Of a stretch of 64,000 nucleotides of DNA, positions 1 through 8,895 are shown piece by piece (positions within the stretch are counted from its first letter, which is position 1; each line of letters opens with the position of its first letter). The notes beneath the pieces were generated by a model. The model worked only from the letters and a program-made list of their open reading frames with translations, was not told where the DNA came from and searched no databases. Both the position numbers and the translations under genes were made by a program. The DNA is from Pseudomonas citri (lineage in GTDB: Bacteria > Pseudomonadota > Gammaproteobacteria > Pseudomonadales > Pseudomonadaceae): positions 35,415 through 99,414 of the forward strand of contig NZ_JAODAB010000022.1 in the NCBI RefSeq assembly GCF_025336485.1, read 5' to 3'.

Positions 1-224
1 TCGATCCGCGCACCGGCCACATGCTGGCGCTTTCAGCCGACTCCCACCTGCTGCTGGAACTGGACGAAGAAGGCAAGCAGGTCAGCTTCATGACGTTGCT
101 GGGTGGCTTCAATGGCCTTAAGGGAACGATCCCCCGCGCCGAAGGCATCGCCGCCGATGAGGCTGGCAACCTCTACATGGTCAGTGAGCCGAACCTGTTC
201 TATCGTTTCGAAAAGCAACGCTAA
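1..224 (+). CDS. SdiA-regulated (YjiK-like) protein, C-terminal part
   Basis: This is the 3' end of a gene that begins before the window; the reading frame is open from base 3 to the TAA at 222-224. The visible residues end in LYMVSEPNLFYRFEKQR, almost the same as the end of the next gene (LYLVSEPNLFYVFKKTQLD), so the two are tandem paralogs. The family (SdiA-regulated, YjiK-like) is a predicted beta-propeller, usually anchored to the inner membrane and facing the periplasm; its biochemical role is not established. Only about a quarter of the protein is present, so domain limits cannot be given. Confidence 0.75.
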   Translation, partial: DPRTGHMLALSADSHLLLELDEEGKQVSFMTLLGGFNGLKGTIPRAEGIAADEAGNLYMVSEPNLFYRFEKQR

Positions 225-345
225 CGACAGTCCCTCTGTAGGATTATTCTTCCTTCGTTGTAGGGTGTGGCATACAGCCATTAAGCTTCAGTTCAGGCGG
301 TCGTGGTATTTCCCACCGCCCTGATCCTATCCGAGCCCACCCCAC

Positions 346-1263
346 ATGCGTCGACTCGCCCGCCCCAAGCCCTTGATCCTGTTGTTAACGACAATCGCGT
401 TGATCATCCTGATCGCCGCAGGGCAACACCTGCGCCTGTTCGAACGCGCCTGGTTCAACCTTGGCACCCTGTGGAAAACCACTCACGAGCAAGCCATCGC
501 CCTGGACCAATACCGGGTTGCGGTCGAGGCGCAGGTGATCGACGGCCTGGACGACGACGTGTCGGCGCTGACGTTCGATCCGGTACGCCAAAGCCTGTTC
601 ACCGTCACTAACAAGAATGCCGAATTGGTCGAGCTGTCACTCGACGGCAAGATCCTGCGGCGCATCGCCTTGATCGGCTTCGGCGATCCCGAGGCGGTGG
701 AATTCATCAGCGAAGATATCTATGTCATCTCCGACGAGCGCCAGCAGCGGCTGATCAAGGTTCGCCTGGAAGACGACACGCGCTTCCTCGACGCGGCCGA
801 TGCCGAGCAAATGACCCTCGGCCTGCACATGACCCGCAACAAGGGGTTCGAAGGGTTGGCCTACGATTCCGTGGGCAAGCGGCTGTTCGTGGCCAAGGAG
901 CGCGACCCGATGCTGATCTATGAAGTGCACGGGTTTCCTCATCACAATCCAGAAAAATCCTACGCGGTCCATGTCATCAACAACCCCAAGCGCGATGCCG
1001 GGCTGTTCGTGCGCGATCTTTCGAGCCTGCAATATGACGAGCGCAGCGGCCATCTGCTGGCGCTGTCCGAGGAGTCACGGTTGATTATCGAGCTGGATAT
1101 CGACGGCCGGCCGTTAAGCACCCTGTCGCTGAGCAAGGGCCGTCACGGCCTGCGGCAAACCGTGCCCCAGGCTGAAGGCCTGGCCATGGACGACGATGGC
1201 AACCTGTATCTGGTGAGCGAGCCGAATCTGTTCTACGTCTTCAAGAAGACGCAGCTCGATTGA
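346..1263 (+). CDS. SdiA-regulated (YjiK-like) domain protein
   Basis: The 305-residue protein starts with a short basic stretch and one hydrophobic segment (about residues 8-25, LILLLTTIALIILIAAG). This predicts a membrane anchor or uncleaved signal with the rest in the periplasm. The remainder resembles the SdiA-regulated/YjiK family, a beta-propeller-like fold with repeated strands such as SALTFDPVRQSLFTVTN and EGLAYDSVGKRLFVAKE. It follows a paralog by about 120 bases in the same direction, so the pair probably arose by tandem duplication and may be co-transcribed. No catalytic residues can be named. The family assignment is fairly secure; the function is unknown. Confidence 0.8.
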   Translation: MRRLARPKPLILLLTTIALIILIAAGQHLRLFERAWFNLGTLWKTTHEQAIALDQYRVAVEAQVIDGLDDDVSALTFDPVRQSLFTVTNKNAELVELSLDGKILRRIALIGFGDPEAVEFISEDIYVISDERQQRLIKVRLEDDTRFLDAADAEQMTLGLHMTRNKGFEGLAYDSVGKRLFVAKERDPMLIYEVHGFPHHNPEKSYAVHVINNPKRDAGLFVRDLSSLQYDERSGHLLALSEESRLIIELDIDGRPLSTLSLSKGRHGLRQTVPQAEGLAMDDDGNLYLVSEPNLFYVFKKTQLD

Positions 1264-1326
1264 TAAGAAGGCATCCCTGTGGCGACAGCGCCGATCATTC
1301 AAGCATCGCCCGAATTACCGTGACAA

Positions 1327-1340
1327 GGGAGCTTGCTCCC
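1327..1340. repeat. short REP-like palindrome
   Basis: GGGAGC-TT-GCTCCC, followed by TCGCCAC, lies between the convergent ends of the SdiA-regulated gene and rpiA. It is the short variant of the intergenic palindrome seen many times in this window (compare 52187-52200). It may also act as a weak terminator. Confidence 0.6.
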
Positions 1341-1371
1341 TCGCCACAAATGCATCCGTCACACCACCGGA

Positions 1372-2043
1372 TCAAGCCTTGAGAGTCTTAACCCCTTCAG
1401 CGGTCCCCAACAGCAGCACGTCCGCCGGGCGAGCCGCGAACAGGCCATTGGTGACCACGCCGACGATGGCGTTGATCTGGCTTTCCAGTTCAACCGGGTT
1501 AGTGATCTGCAAGTTGTGCACATCCAGGATGATGTTGCCGTTATCGGTCAGCACGCCTTCGCGATACACCGGATCGCCACCCAGCTTTACCAACTGGCGG
1601 GCCACATGGCTGCGCGCCATCGGGATGACTTCCACGGGCAGCGGGAACGTGCCGAGCACCGGCACCAGCTTGCTGGCGTCGGCGATGCAGATGAAGGTCT
1701 TGGCCACGGCGGCGACGATCTTCTCGCGGGTCAGGGCCGCGCCTCCGCCCTTGATCAGGTTCAGGTGGGCGTCGCTTTCGTCGGCGCCGTCGATGTAGAA
1801 CTCCAGGTCGCTCACGGTGTTGAGCTCGTACACCGGGATCCCGTGGCCCTTGAGGCGTGCGGCGGTGGCTTCGGAGCTGGCGACGGCGCCGTCGAATGCC
1901 CCCTTGTGTCGCGCCAGGGCGTCGATGAAGCAATTGGCCGTGGAGCCGGTGCCGACCCCGACGATGCTCTTGTCATCCAGTTTCGGGAGGATGAGGTCGA
2001 CAGCAGCCTGGGCCACGGCCTGTTTGAGTTGATCCTGGGTCAT
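1372..2043 (-). CDS. rpiA: Ribose-5-phosphate isomerase A
   Basis: RpiA interconverts ribose 5-phosphate and ribulose 5-phosphate in the cytosolic pentose phosphate pathway. The 223-residue product starting MTQDQLKQAVAQAAVD matches the usual family length (about 219). The phosphate-binding segment VGVGTGSTANCFIDAL (near residue 30) and the segments DGADESD and KGGGAALTREKI (residues 85-105) are hallmark RpiA motifs. The frame stays open 18 codons further upstream, but the start at 2043 fits the family N-terminus. The gene is divergent from ilvA, the arrangement I recall from P. aeruginosa. Confidence 0.95.
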   Translation of the reverse strand: MTQDQLKQAVAQAAVDLILPKLDDKSIVGVGTGSTANCFIDALARHKGAFDGAVASSEATAARLKGHGIPVYELNTVSDLEFYIDGADESDAHLNLIKGGGAALTREKIVAAVAKTFICIADASKLVPVLGTFPLPVEVIPMARSHVARQLVKLGGDPVYREGVLTDNGNIILDVHNLQITNPVELESQINAIVGVVTNGLFAARPADVLLLGTAEGVKTLKA

Positions 2044-2180
2044 GCGGGCTCCGAAAGCGGGCAAGGAGTATGGAGGGGCGCGAGTATAACCCAACAAAAC
2101 CTCGGGATTCGTGTGGTCGCCCGGCCAAAAGCCGGGTTAGACTCCTTGGCCCTGCCCAACCCGCTCAGTGATGCTTTCCG

Positions 2181-3695
2181 ATGCTCGAACAGTACGTCAA
2201 GAAGATCCTCACCTCGCGCGTCTACGACGTTGCCGTAGAAACCCCATTGCAGAGCGCTCGCCAGCTCTCCGAACGGCTGGGCAACAGCATCTGGCTCAAG
2301 CGCGAGGACCTGCAACCGGTGTTCTCGTTCAAGATTCGCGGGGCCTACAACAAGCTCACCCAGCTCAGCGACGAAGAACGCGCCCGGGGCGTGGTCACGG
2401 CTTCGGCGGGCAATCACGCACAAGGCCTGGCCCTGGCGGCCAAGGTGCTGGGCGTCAAGGCCACCATCGTGATGCCCAAGACCACCCCGGAAATCAAGGT
2501 CGAAGGCGTGCGCTCGCGTGGCGGCAAAGTGGTGCTGCACGGCGATTCGTTCCCCGAAGCCCTGGCCTATTCGCTGAAACTGGTCGACGAAAAGGGCTAC
2601 GTCTACATCCACCCTTATGACGATCCCCACACCATTGCCGGGCAGGGCACGGTGGCGATGGAGATCCTGCGCCAGCACCCGGGTCGCCTGGATGCGATCT
2701 TCGTCCCGGTGGGCGGTGGCGGGTTGATCGCCGGGATCGCGGCCTACGTGAAATACCTGCGCCCGGACATCAAGGTCATCGGTGTCGAACCGGATGACTC
2801 CAATTGCCTGCAAGCGGCCATGGCCGCTGGCGAGCGCGTGGTGCTGCCAACCGTGGGGCTGTTCGCCGACGGCGTCGCCGTGGCGCAGATCGGCCAGCAC
2901 ACCTTCGATATCTGCAAGCACCATGTGGATGAAGTGATCACCGTCAGCACTGACGAGATCTGTGCCGCCATCAAGGATATCTACGACGATACCCGCTCGA
3001 TCACCGAACCTGCCGGTGCACTGGGCGTGGCGGGGATCAAGAAGTATGTCGAGTCGCGAGGCATCAGCGGCCAGACCCTGGTGGCCATCGATTCCGGCGC
3101 CAACGTCAACTTCGACCGCCTGCGCCACGTCGCCGAACGCGCCGAGCTGGGCGAGGGTCGCGAGGCGATCATCGCGGTGACCATTCCCGAGAAACCGGGC
3201 AGCTTCAAGGCGTTCTGCGAAGCCATCGGCAAGCGCCAGATCACCGAATTCAACTACCGCTACAACACCGGCAGCGAAGCGCATATTTTCGTCGGCGTGC
3301 AGACGCACCCGGAAAACGACCCGCGCGGCAAGCTGATCGCCAGCCTGACGGAACAAGGCTTCCCGGTGCTGGACCTGACCGACAACGAACTGGCCAAGTT
3401 GCACATCCGCCACATGGTGGGCGGGCATGCGGCCCACGTCATCGACGAAGTGGTGCTGCGCTTCGAATTCCCGGAACGCCCGGGCGCGCTGTTCAACTTC
3501 CTCAACAAGCTGGGTGGGCGCTGGAACATCTCGATGTTCCATTACCGCAACCATGGCGCGGCGGATGGCCGTGTGGTCGCAGGCCTGCAAGTGCCCCACG
3601 AGGAACGCCACCTGGTGCCGGCGGCTCTGGAAGAAATCGGCTATCCATATTGGGATGAGAGCGATAATCCGGCCTATCAGCTGTTCCTGGGTTGA
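2181..3695 (+). CDS. ilvA: Threonine ammonia-lyase, biosynthetic
   Basis: This PLP enzyme deaminates threonine to 2-oxobutanoate, the first committed step of isoleucine synthesis. The 504-residue length matches the long biosynthetic form. The PLP lysine is K51 in FSFKIRGAYNKL, and the glycine-rich phosphate loop GGGGLIAGIAAYVKY lies near residue 180. The last ~170 residues form two ACT-like regulatory modules (IAVTIPEKPGSFKAFCEAIG and LRFEFPERPGALFNFLNKLG), the site of isoleucine/valine control in the family. It is divergently transcribed from rpiA; the short gap must hold both promoters. No attenuator-like leader is visible. Confidence 0.95.
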   Translation: MLEQYVKKILTSRVYDVAVETPLQSARQLSERLGNSIWLKREDLQPVFSFKIRGAYNKLTQLSDEERARGVVTASAGNHAQGLALAAKVLGVKATIVMPKTTPEIKVEGVRSRGGKVVLHGDSFPEALAYSLKLVDEKGYVYIHPYDDPHTIAGQGTVAMEILRQHPGRLDAIFVPVGGGGLIAGIAAYVKYLRPDIKVIGVEPDDSNCLQAAMAAGERVVLPTVGLFADGVAVAQIGQHTFDICKHHVDEVITVSTDEICAAIKDIYDDTRSITEPAGALGVAGIKKYVESRGISGQTLVAIDSGANVNFDRLRHVAERAELGEGREAIIAVTIPEKPGSFKAFCEAIGKRQITEFNYRYNTGSEAHIFVGVQTHPENDPRGKLIASLTEQGFPVLDLTDNELAKLHIRHMVGGHAAHVIDEVVLRFEFPERPGALFNFLNKLGGRWNISMFHYRNHGAADGRVVAGLQVPHEERHLVPAALEEIGYPYWDESDNPAYQLFLG

Positions 3696-3738
3696 GAAAG
3701 CCGGCTAGGCTGTGAGCAAGACGTAAGGAAATCGAACA

Positions 3739-4164
3739 ATGGAAACGTTGACTGTGTTGAAGCTCGCTCACGTCATCGCCACCGCGCTCTTGCTGGCCGG
3801 CGCCCTGGGGCTGTCCGCCTGGGTCTGGCGCACGCGGCGCAATGGCGATGCCACGGCGGCCGCCCGCACACTGCAACGCCCGCGGTCGTTCATCTGGCTG
3901 GTGATGATCCTGGCATTGGTCAGCCTGCCCTTTACGGGCTGGTGGATGGTGCATCAGGTGGGTTGGCCGCTGGGACAGACCTGGTTGCTGGCCTCCAGCG
4001 TGCTCTACACCGTTGCAGCGCTGGCCGGCTTTTGGCTGCTGGCGCGGTTGAACAAGCTGCGCAAGGCACCCGCAGGTGGCGGGAAGTTCAGCTTTGCCTT
4101 GGCGCTGTTCAGCGTTGCCTGCTTTATCGCCATTGCGGGGCTGATGGGGGCCAAGCCGGTTTAA
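3739..4164 (+). CDS. DUF2269-type membrane protein
   Basis: This 141-residue protein is almost entirely hydrophobic, with about four predicted membrane helices (roughly residues 6-28, 50-75, 80-105 and 115-135). A Shine-Dalgarno-like TAAGGA precedes the ATG. It resembles small DUF2269 family integral membrane proteins, whose function is unknown. It follows ilvA by 43 bases in the same direction and may be co-transcribed with it. Its end faces the HAD phosphatase gene, with a strong hairpin at 4190-4232 between them. Confidence 0.7.
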   Translation: METLTVLKLAHVIATALLLAGALGLSAWVWRTRRNGDATAAARTLQRPRSFIWLVMILALVSLPFTGWWMVHQVGWPLGQTWLLASSVLYTVAALAGFWLLARLNKLRKAPAGGGKFSFALALFSVACFIAIAGLMGAKPV

Positions 4165-4189
4165 GGTTCAGTGGAAGCAAGGCTTGCCC

Positions 4190-4232
4190 GCGATTGATTG
4201 TGGGAGCAAAGCTTGCTCCCACAATCAATCGC
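4190..4232. repeat. Perfect 20-bp inverted repeat (REP-like, probable bidirectional terminator)
   Basis: Bases 4190-4209 and 4213-4232 are exact reverse complements with a three-base AGC loop. The core is the common GTGGGAGCAA/TTGCTCCCAC palindrome, extended by an extra 10 bp of perfect pairing. The right arm contains the TGA stop codon (4225-4227) of the convergent HAD gene. The position suits termination of both neighbouring transcripts, although there is no U-tract. Confidence 0.75.
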
Positions 4233-4881
4233 GCAACGAAATCACCGGCCAACCACGCTTCTGGGCCTCGGCCCGAAGATTCGGATCCGGATCCACGGCC
4301 ACCGGATGCGTCACCACTTCCAACAGCGCCAGATCGTTCATCGAATCGCTATAGAAATAACTGCCGTCGAGGGAATGGCCGGTCTCTTCCAGCCAGCGAT
4401 TCAACCGGTGCACCTTGCCCTCGCGAAAACACGGGATGTCGGTGCTGCGTCCGCTGTAGCGTCCATCGATCATTTCGCACTCGGTGGCGATCAGGGTCTC
4501 GACCCCCAGGCGCTCGGCAATCGGTCCGGTGACGAAGCGGTTCGTGGCGGTGATGATCACCAACTTGTCCCCGGCGTCGCGGTGCTTTGCCAGCAACTCG
4601 ATGGCCTGGGGCAGAACGATCGGCTCGATGCAGTCGCGCATGTAGTCCAGATGCCACTTTGCCAGCACCTCCATCTCGGTACGGCCAAGGATCTCCAGGC
4701 AGAAATTCAGGTACTCGGCGTTATCGAGCTTGCCGGCCAGGTAATCCTGGTAGAACTCGTCGTTGCGCGCCTTGTAGGTGACGGCGTCGAGGAACCCGCG
4801 CTCGCACAGGTAATCGCCCCACGCATGATCGCTATCGCCGCCCAGCAAGGTGTTGTCCAAGTCGAATAAAGCCAGCCGCAT
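4225..4881 (-). CDS. HAD-IB family phosphatase (SerB-like; possible histidinol-phosphatase)
   Basis: The 218-residue protein begins MRLALFDLDNTLLGGDSDHA. The HAD motif I aspartates are D7 and D9 (FDLDNTLL), motif II is in VIITATNRF (about residue 109), and motif IV is YFYSDSMNDLALLE (about residue 177). It belongs to HAD subfamily IB, close to SerB phosphatases and the hypothetical TIGR01490 group. Its orthologs sit beside rppH in pseudomonads, and some annotations call them histidinol-phosphatase. I cannot confirm that substrate from sequence. It is divergent from rppH. Confidence 0.8.
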   Translation of the reverse strand: MRLALFDLDNTLLGGDSDHAWGDYLCERGFLDAVTYKARNDEFYQDYLAGKLDNAEYLNFCLEILGRTEMEVLAKWHLDYMRDCIEPIVLPQAIELLAKHRDAGDKLVIITATNRFVTGPIAERLGVETLIATECEMIDGRYSGRSTDIPCFREGKVHRLNRWLEETGHSLDGSYFYSDSMNDLALLEVVTHPVAVDPDPNLRAEAQKRGWPVISLRD

Positions 4882-5024
4882 TGCAGTTACTCGCTGAAAT
4901 TTCTGAAGAAAGGCGTCCAGAATACGGACTTTTCACAAGAGTGCACATAAGCTAGGCAGGCGCGTTGCTGCTTTCACAACCTTTGTGGAACAATGCGGCG
5001 ACATGCGTTTGCGAGGTTGTTGCC

Positions 5025-5504
5025 GTGATCGACCCCGATGGTTTCCGCCCCAATGTGGGGATCATTCTCACGAATGATGCAGGGCAGGTGCTATGGGCTC
5101 GCCGTATCAATCAAGACGCCTGGCAGTTTCCTCAAGGCGGGATCAACCCCCAGGAGACGCCGGAAGAGGCCTTGTACCGCGAGTTGAACGAAGAAGTGGG
5201 GCTGGAGCGAGAAGATGTCGAAATACTCGCCTGCACCCGCGGCTGGTTGCGCTATCGTTTGCCGCAACGCCTGGTCAGGACGCACAGCCAACCGCTGTGC
5301 ATCGGCCAGAAGCAGAAATGGTTTCTCCTGCGCCTGATCTCCAATGAGCAGCGGGTGCGGATGGATTTGACCGGTAAACCGGAGTTCGATGGCTGGCGTT
5401 GGGTCAGCTATTGGTATCCGTTGGGCCAGGTGGTGACATTCAAGCGCGAGGTGTACCGGCGCGCCCTCAAAGAGCTTGCCCCGCGCCTGCTGACGCGCGA
5501 CTGA
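5025..5504 (+). CDS. rppH: RNA pyrophosphohydrolase RppH
   Basis: RppH removes pyrophosphate from the 5' end of transcripts and so triggers RNase E-dependent decay. The Nudix box (GX5EX7REUXEEXGU) is complete in GGINPQETPEEALYREL continuing NEEVGL. I place the start at the GTG at 5025 (MIDPDGFRPNVGIILTN), preceded by a GAGG, giving 159 residues, the usual pseudomonad length. A longer frame from 4965 lacks family similarity. ptsP begins 22 bases after the stop, so the two are probably one operon, as in many gamma-proteobacteria. Confidence 0.93.
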   Translation: MIDPDGFRPNVGIILTNDAGQVLWARRINQDAWQFPQGGINPQETPEEALYRELNEEVGLEREDVEILACTRGWLRYRLPQRLVRTHSQPLCIGQKQKWFLLRLISNEQRVRMDLTGKPEFDGWRWVSYWYPLGQVVTFKREVYRRALKELAPRLLTRD

Positions 5505-5526
5505 CGACGGAGTTCGACCCCGAGCC

Positions 5527-7806
5527 ATGCTCAATACGCTGCGCAAGATCGTCCAGGAAGTTAACTCCGCCAAGGATCTCAAGGCGGCGTTGGGGATTAT
5601 TGTATTGCGCGTCAAAGAGGCCATGGGCAGCCAGGTCTGCTCGGTCTACCTGCTGGACCCCGAGACCAACCGTTTCGTGCTGATGGCCACCGAGGGCTTG
5701 AACAAGCGCTCGATCGGCAAGGTCAGCATGGCGCCCAATGAAGGTCTGGTCGGCCTGGTCGGCACGCGCGAAGAACCCCTGAACCTCGAGAATGCCGCGG
5801 ATCACCCGCGCTACCGCTACTTCGCCGAAACCGGGGAAGAACGCTACGCCTCGTTCCTCGGGGCACCGATCATCCACCACCGCCGCGTCGTCGGCGTGTT
5901 GGTCATCCAGCAAAAAGAACGCCGCCAGTTCGACGAAGGTGAAGAAGCCTTCCTCGTGACCATGAGCGCGCAACTGGCCGGGGTTATCGCCCATGCCGAG
6001 GCCACTGGCTCGATCAGCGGCCTGGGGCGCCAGGGCAAGGGCATCCAGGAAGCCAAGTTCGTTGGCGTGCCGGGCTCGCCGGGCGCGGCAGTGGGCACGG
6101 CGGTGGTCATGTTGCCGCCCGCCGACCTCGACGTGGTGCCGGACAAGGCCATCACCGACATCGAGGCCGAGCTGGGCCTGTTCAAGACCGCCATCGAAGG
6201 CGTGCGGGCCGACATGCGCGCCCTGTCGACCAAGCTGGCGACGCAACTGCGCCCGGAAGAGCGCGCGCTGTTCGACGTTTACCTGATGATGCTCGACGAT
6301 GCCTCCCTGGGCAGCGAAGTGACCACCATCATCAAGACCGGCCAATGGGCCCAAGGCGCGCTGCGCCAAGTGGTGACCGACCACGTCAACCGTTTCGAAC
6401 TGATGGACGACGCCTACCTGCGCGAGCGCGCGTCCGACGTCAAGGATCTCGGTCGCCGGCTGCTGGCCTACTTGCAGCAGGAGCGCCAACAGACCCTGGT
6501 CTACCCCGACAACACCATCCTGGTCAGCGAAGAGCTGACCCCGGCCATGCTCGGCGAAGTGCCCGAAGGCAAGCTGGCGGGGCTGGTCTCGGTACTGGGT
6601 TCAGGCAACTCCCACGTGGCGATCCTGGCCCGGGCCATGGGCATCCCGACGGTGATGGGCCTGGTGGACCTGCCGTACTCCAAGGTCGACGGCATCCAGA
6701 TGATCGTCGACGGCTACCACGGCGAGGTCTACACCAACCCCAGCGACGTGCTGCGCAAGCAGTTTGACGATGTGGTCGAGGAAGAAAAGCAACTGTCCCT
6801 GGGCCTCGACGCGCTGCGGGACTTGCCATGCGTAACCCTCGATGGCCACCGCATGCCGCTGTGGGTCAACACCGGTCTGCTGGCCGACGTGGCCCGGGCA
6901 CAGAAGCGCGGCGCCGAAGGCGTGGGGCTGTACCGCACCGAAGTGCCGTTCATGATCAACCAGCGCTTCCCCAGTGAAAAGGAACAGCTGGCGATCTACC
7001 GCGAGCAACTGGCCGCCTTCCATCCGCAACCGGTGACCATGCGCAGCCTGGACATCGGCGGCGACAAAGCCCTGTCCTACTTCCCGATCAAGGAAGAAAA
7101 CCCGTTCCTGGGCTGGCGCGGCATTCGCGTGACACTCGACCACCCGGAGATCTTCCTGGTCCAGGCGCGCGCCATGCTCAAGGCCAGCGAAGGTCTGAAC
7201 AACCTGCGCATCCTGTTGCCGATGATCTCCGGCACCCATGAGCTGGAAGAGGCCCTGCACCTGATCCACCGCGCCTGGGGCGAAGTGCGCGACGAAGGCA
7301 CCGACGTGCCGATGCCGCCGGTGGGCGTGATGATCGAGATTCCGGCGGCGGTGTACCAGACCCGGGAACTGGCGCGGCAGGTGGACTTCCTGTCGGTCGG
7401 TTCCAACGACCTGACCCAGTACCTGTTGGCCGTGGACCGCAACAACCCTCGGGTCGCCGACCTGTACGACTATCTGCACCCAGCCGTGCTGCAAGCCCTG
7501 CAGACCGTCGTGCGCGACGCCCATGCCGAAGGCAAGCCGGTGAGCATCTGCGGTGAAATGGCCGGCGACCCGGCGGCGGCGGTGCTGTTGATGGCGATGG
7601 GCTTCGACAGCCTGTCGATGAACGCCACCAACCTGCCGAAAGTGAAGTGGATGCTGCGCCAGATCAACCTCAGCAAGGCCCAGGAGTTGCTGGCCGAAGT
7701 GATGACCATCGATAACCCGCAGGTGATCCACAGTTCCCTGCAACTGGCGTTGAAGAACCTTGGGTTGGCGCGGATGATCAATCCGGCTTCGAGCAAGACG
7801 CTCTGA
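5527..7806 (+). CDS. ptsP: PTS phosphoenolpyruvate-protein phosphotransferase EI-Ntr
   Basis: PtsP is enzyme I of the nitrogen PTS. It takes phosphate from PEP and passes it to NPr (PtsO), feeding a regulatory cascade rather than sugar uptake. The 759 residues comprise an N-terminal GAF domain (about 1-170), the EI N-domain with its swivelling histidine H363 in SGNSHVAILARAMGIPTVMG, and a C-terminal PEP-binding barrel with the active cysteine C675 in SICGEMAGDP. The barrel's nucleotide/metal segment is visible as SVGSNDLTQYLLAVDRNN. It follows rppH closely. A 13-bp-stem hairpin follows the stop (7816-7845). Confidence 0.96.
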   Translation: MLNTLRKIVQEVNSAKDLKAALGIIVLRVKEAMGSQVCSVYLLDPETNRFVLMATEGLNKRSIGKVSMAPNEGLVGLVGTREEPLNLENAADHPRYRYFAETGEERYASFLGAPIIHHRRVVGVLVIQQKERRQFDEGEEAFLVTMSAQLAGVIAHAEATGSISGLGRQGKGIQEAKFVGVPGSPGAAVGTAVVMLPPADLDVVPDKAITDIEAELGLFKTAIEGVRADMRALSTKLATQLRPEERALFDVYLMMLDDASLGSEVTTIIKTGQWAQGALRQVVTDHVNRFELMDDAYLRERASDVKDLGRRLLAYLQQERQQTLVYPDNTILVSEELTPAMLGEVPEGKLAGLVSVLGSGNSHVAILARAMGIPTVMGLVDLPYSKVDGIQMIVDGYHGEVYTNPSDVLRKQFDDVVEEEKQLSLGLDALRDLPCVTLDGHRMPLWVNTGLLADVARAQKRGAEGVGLYRTEVPFMINQRFPSEKEQLAIYREQLAAFHPQPVTMRSLDIGGDKALSYFPIKEENPFLGWRGIRVTLDHPEIFLVQARAMLKASEGLNNLRILLPMISGTHELEEALHLIHRAWGEVRDEGTDVPMPPVGVMIEIPAAVYQTRELARQVDFLSVGSNDLTQYLLAVDRNNPRVADLYDYLHPAVLQALQTVVRDAHAEGKPVSICGEMAGDPAAAVLLMAMGFDSLSMNATNLPKVKWMLRQINLSKAQELLAEVMTIDNPQVIHSSLQLALKNLGLARMINPASSKTL

Positions 7807-7815
7807 GAACCCGCA

Positions 7816-7845
7816 GCCCTTTCGCGAGCTTACTCGCGAAAGGGC
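7816..7845. terminator. Hairpin after ptsP
   Basis: GCCCTTTCGCGAG (7816-7828) pairs perfectly with CTCGCGAAAGGGC (7833-7845) around a CTTA loop. It lies 10 bases after the ptsP stop and before the convergent NRDE gene. There is no U-tract, so it may be a REP-type element or a transcript-end stabiliser. Confidence 0.6.
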
Positions 7846-7864
7846 CGGCACAAACACCACAAAA

Positions 7865-8611
7865 CTAAACCCGGATCTCGACCTCCCCCAAATGCCCCCC
7901 ATGGGGTCCGAAACTGCGCTCGACCATGTGCCGCGTCCCATCGGCATGGACGATCAACGCGGTGCTCGCCCGGGTCCCGTAGGCCGGGCTGGCAATGAAC
8001 ACACTCGACAACAACGTCTCGGTCGCGAGGCCGACACCGGTGTCCGGCAATTCGGCCACTGGCGCCGGTTGCGGGTCATTCAGTAATGCCAGCAACGCTT
8101 GGGGCCGGGGGTCGTCCAACACCTCGCCGAGCGCCGCCCGGGCCTTGAGCAACTTGGGCCAGGGCGTGTTCAGGCCGGCGTTCGACAGCCCATAGAGCCC
8201 CTCGGCCAACTGTTGCGCTCGGGTATCGCGGGCGTTGTGGTGCCACAGCTCGATGCCGTCGCCGAGCAGCAGGTTGAACCCGCCGTACTCGTTGGCACGC
8301 GGGACGACCTCGCTCAAATAATCGGCAATCGAAAGATTCCCGGCCAAAAACCGCGCCACCAGTTCACCCCGCGACTTGAACGCCGGCAACTGGCCCGGGT
8401 CGCGAATGTTGGTCAGCGCCGCGAAACGCCCCTCGGCGCCGATGCCGAGCCAGGTGCCACCGGCCTCCAGATCGCGGCCGGCATGGACATGGGGTGCGTC
8501 AGGCCACTGTGCCAGGGGCAAGGTCGGCCGGGCGTAGAACTCATCACGATTGGCCGCCACGATCAGCGGTTGGGCATGGCCGGGTCGCCAGGCGAATACG
8601 ATCAGGCACAT
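7865..8611 (-). CDS. NRDE-family protein (TANGO2-like)
   Basis: The 248-residue protein starts MCLIVFAWRPGHAQPLIVAA followed by the NRDE signature (NRDEFYARP) that names the family. Cys2 directly after the start Met resembles the nucleophile of Ntn hydrolases, to which this fold is related. The eukaryotic homologue TANGO2 is linked to heme or lipid handling, but the bacterial role is not settled. Other conserved stretches are GGTWLGIGAEGRFAALTNIR and YGGFNLLLGDG. It is convergent with ptsP and divergent from the TauE-type permease, with a REP doublet in the intergenic region. Confidence 0.85.
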   Translation of the reverse strand: MCLIVFAWRPGHAQPLIVAANRDEFYARPTLPLAQWPDAPHVHAGRDLEAGGTWLGIGAEGRFAALTNIRDPGQLPAFKSRGELVARFLAGNLSIADYLSEVVPRANEYGGFNLLLGDGIELWHHNARDTRAQQLAEGLYGLSNAGLNTPWPKLLKARAALGEVLDDPRPQALLALLNDPQPAPVAELPDTGVGLATETLLSSVFIASPAYGTRASTALIVHADGTRHMVERSFGPHGGHLGEVEIRV

Positions 8612-8666
8612 CGGGTTGTCCCGTTAAAGAATTAAGCCGAACACCACTTGGTTGGGGTGATCACTG

Positions 8667-8752
8667 TGTGGGAGCAAAGCTTGCTCGCGAAACAGACGAC
8701 TCGATTTCACAGACCGCAGCGCGTCCATCGCGGGCAAGCCTTGCTCCCGCAC
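8667..8752. repeat. REP doublet (REPIN-like)
   Basis: TGTGGGAGCAAAGCTTGCTC (from 8667) and TCGCGGGCAAGCCTTGCTCC (from 8728) form an inverted pair of the common element, separated by a short spacer, in the 284-base gap between the NRDE gene and the permease gene. The rest of that gap shows nothing I can identify. Confidence 0.65.
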
Positions 8753-8895
8753 AGCATTCCTCAGCACAGATTTGTGTCGGAGCGGGTTCTACTCTACCCA
8801 CACATCCCCCACGCTTCCATCGCCTTGAGTAGAGCCCAAGGCCATGGATCCGTTACCATGCCGCTCTTGTTTTGGGGATGGGTGGGGAGACGCTG

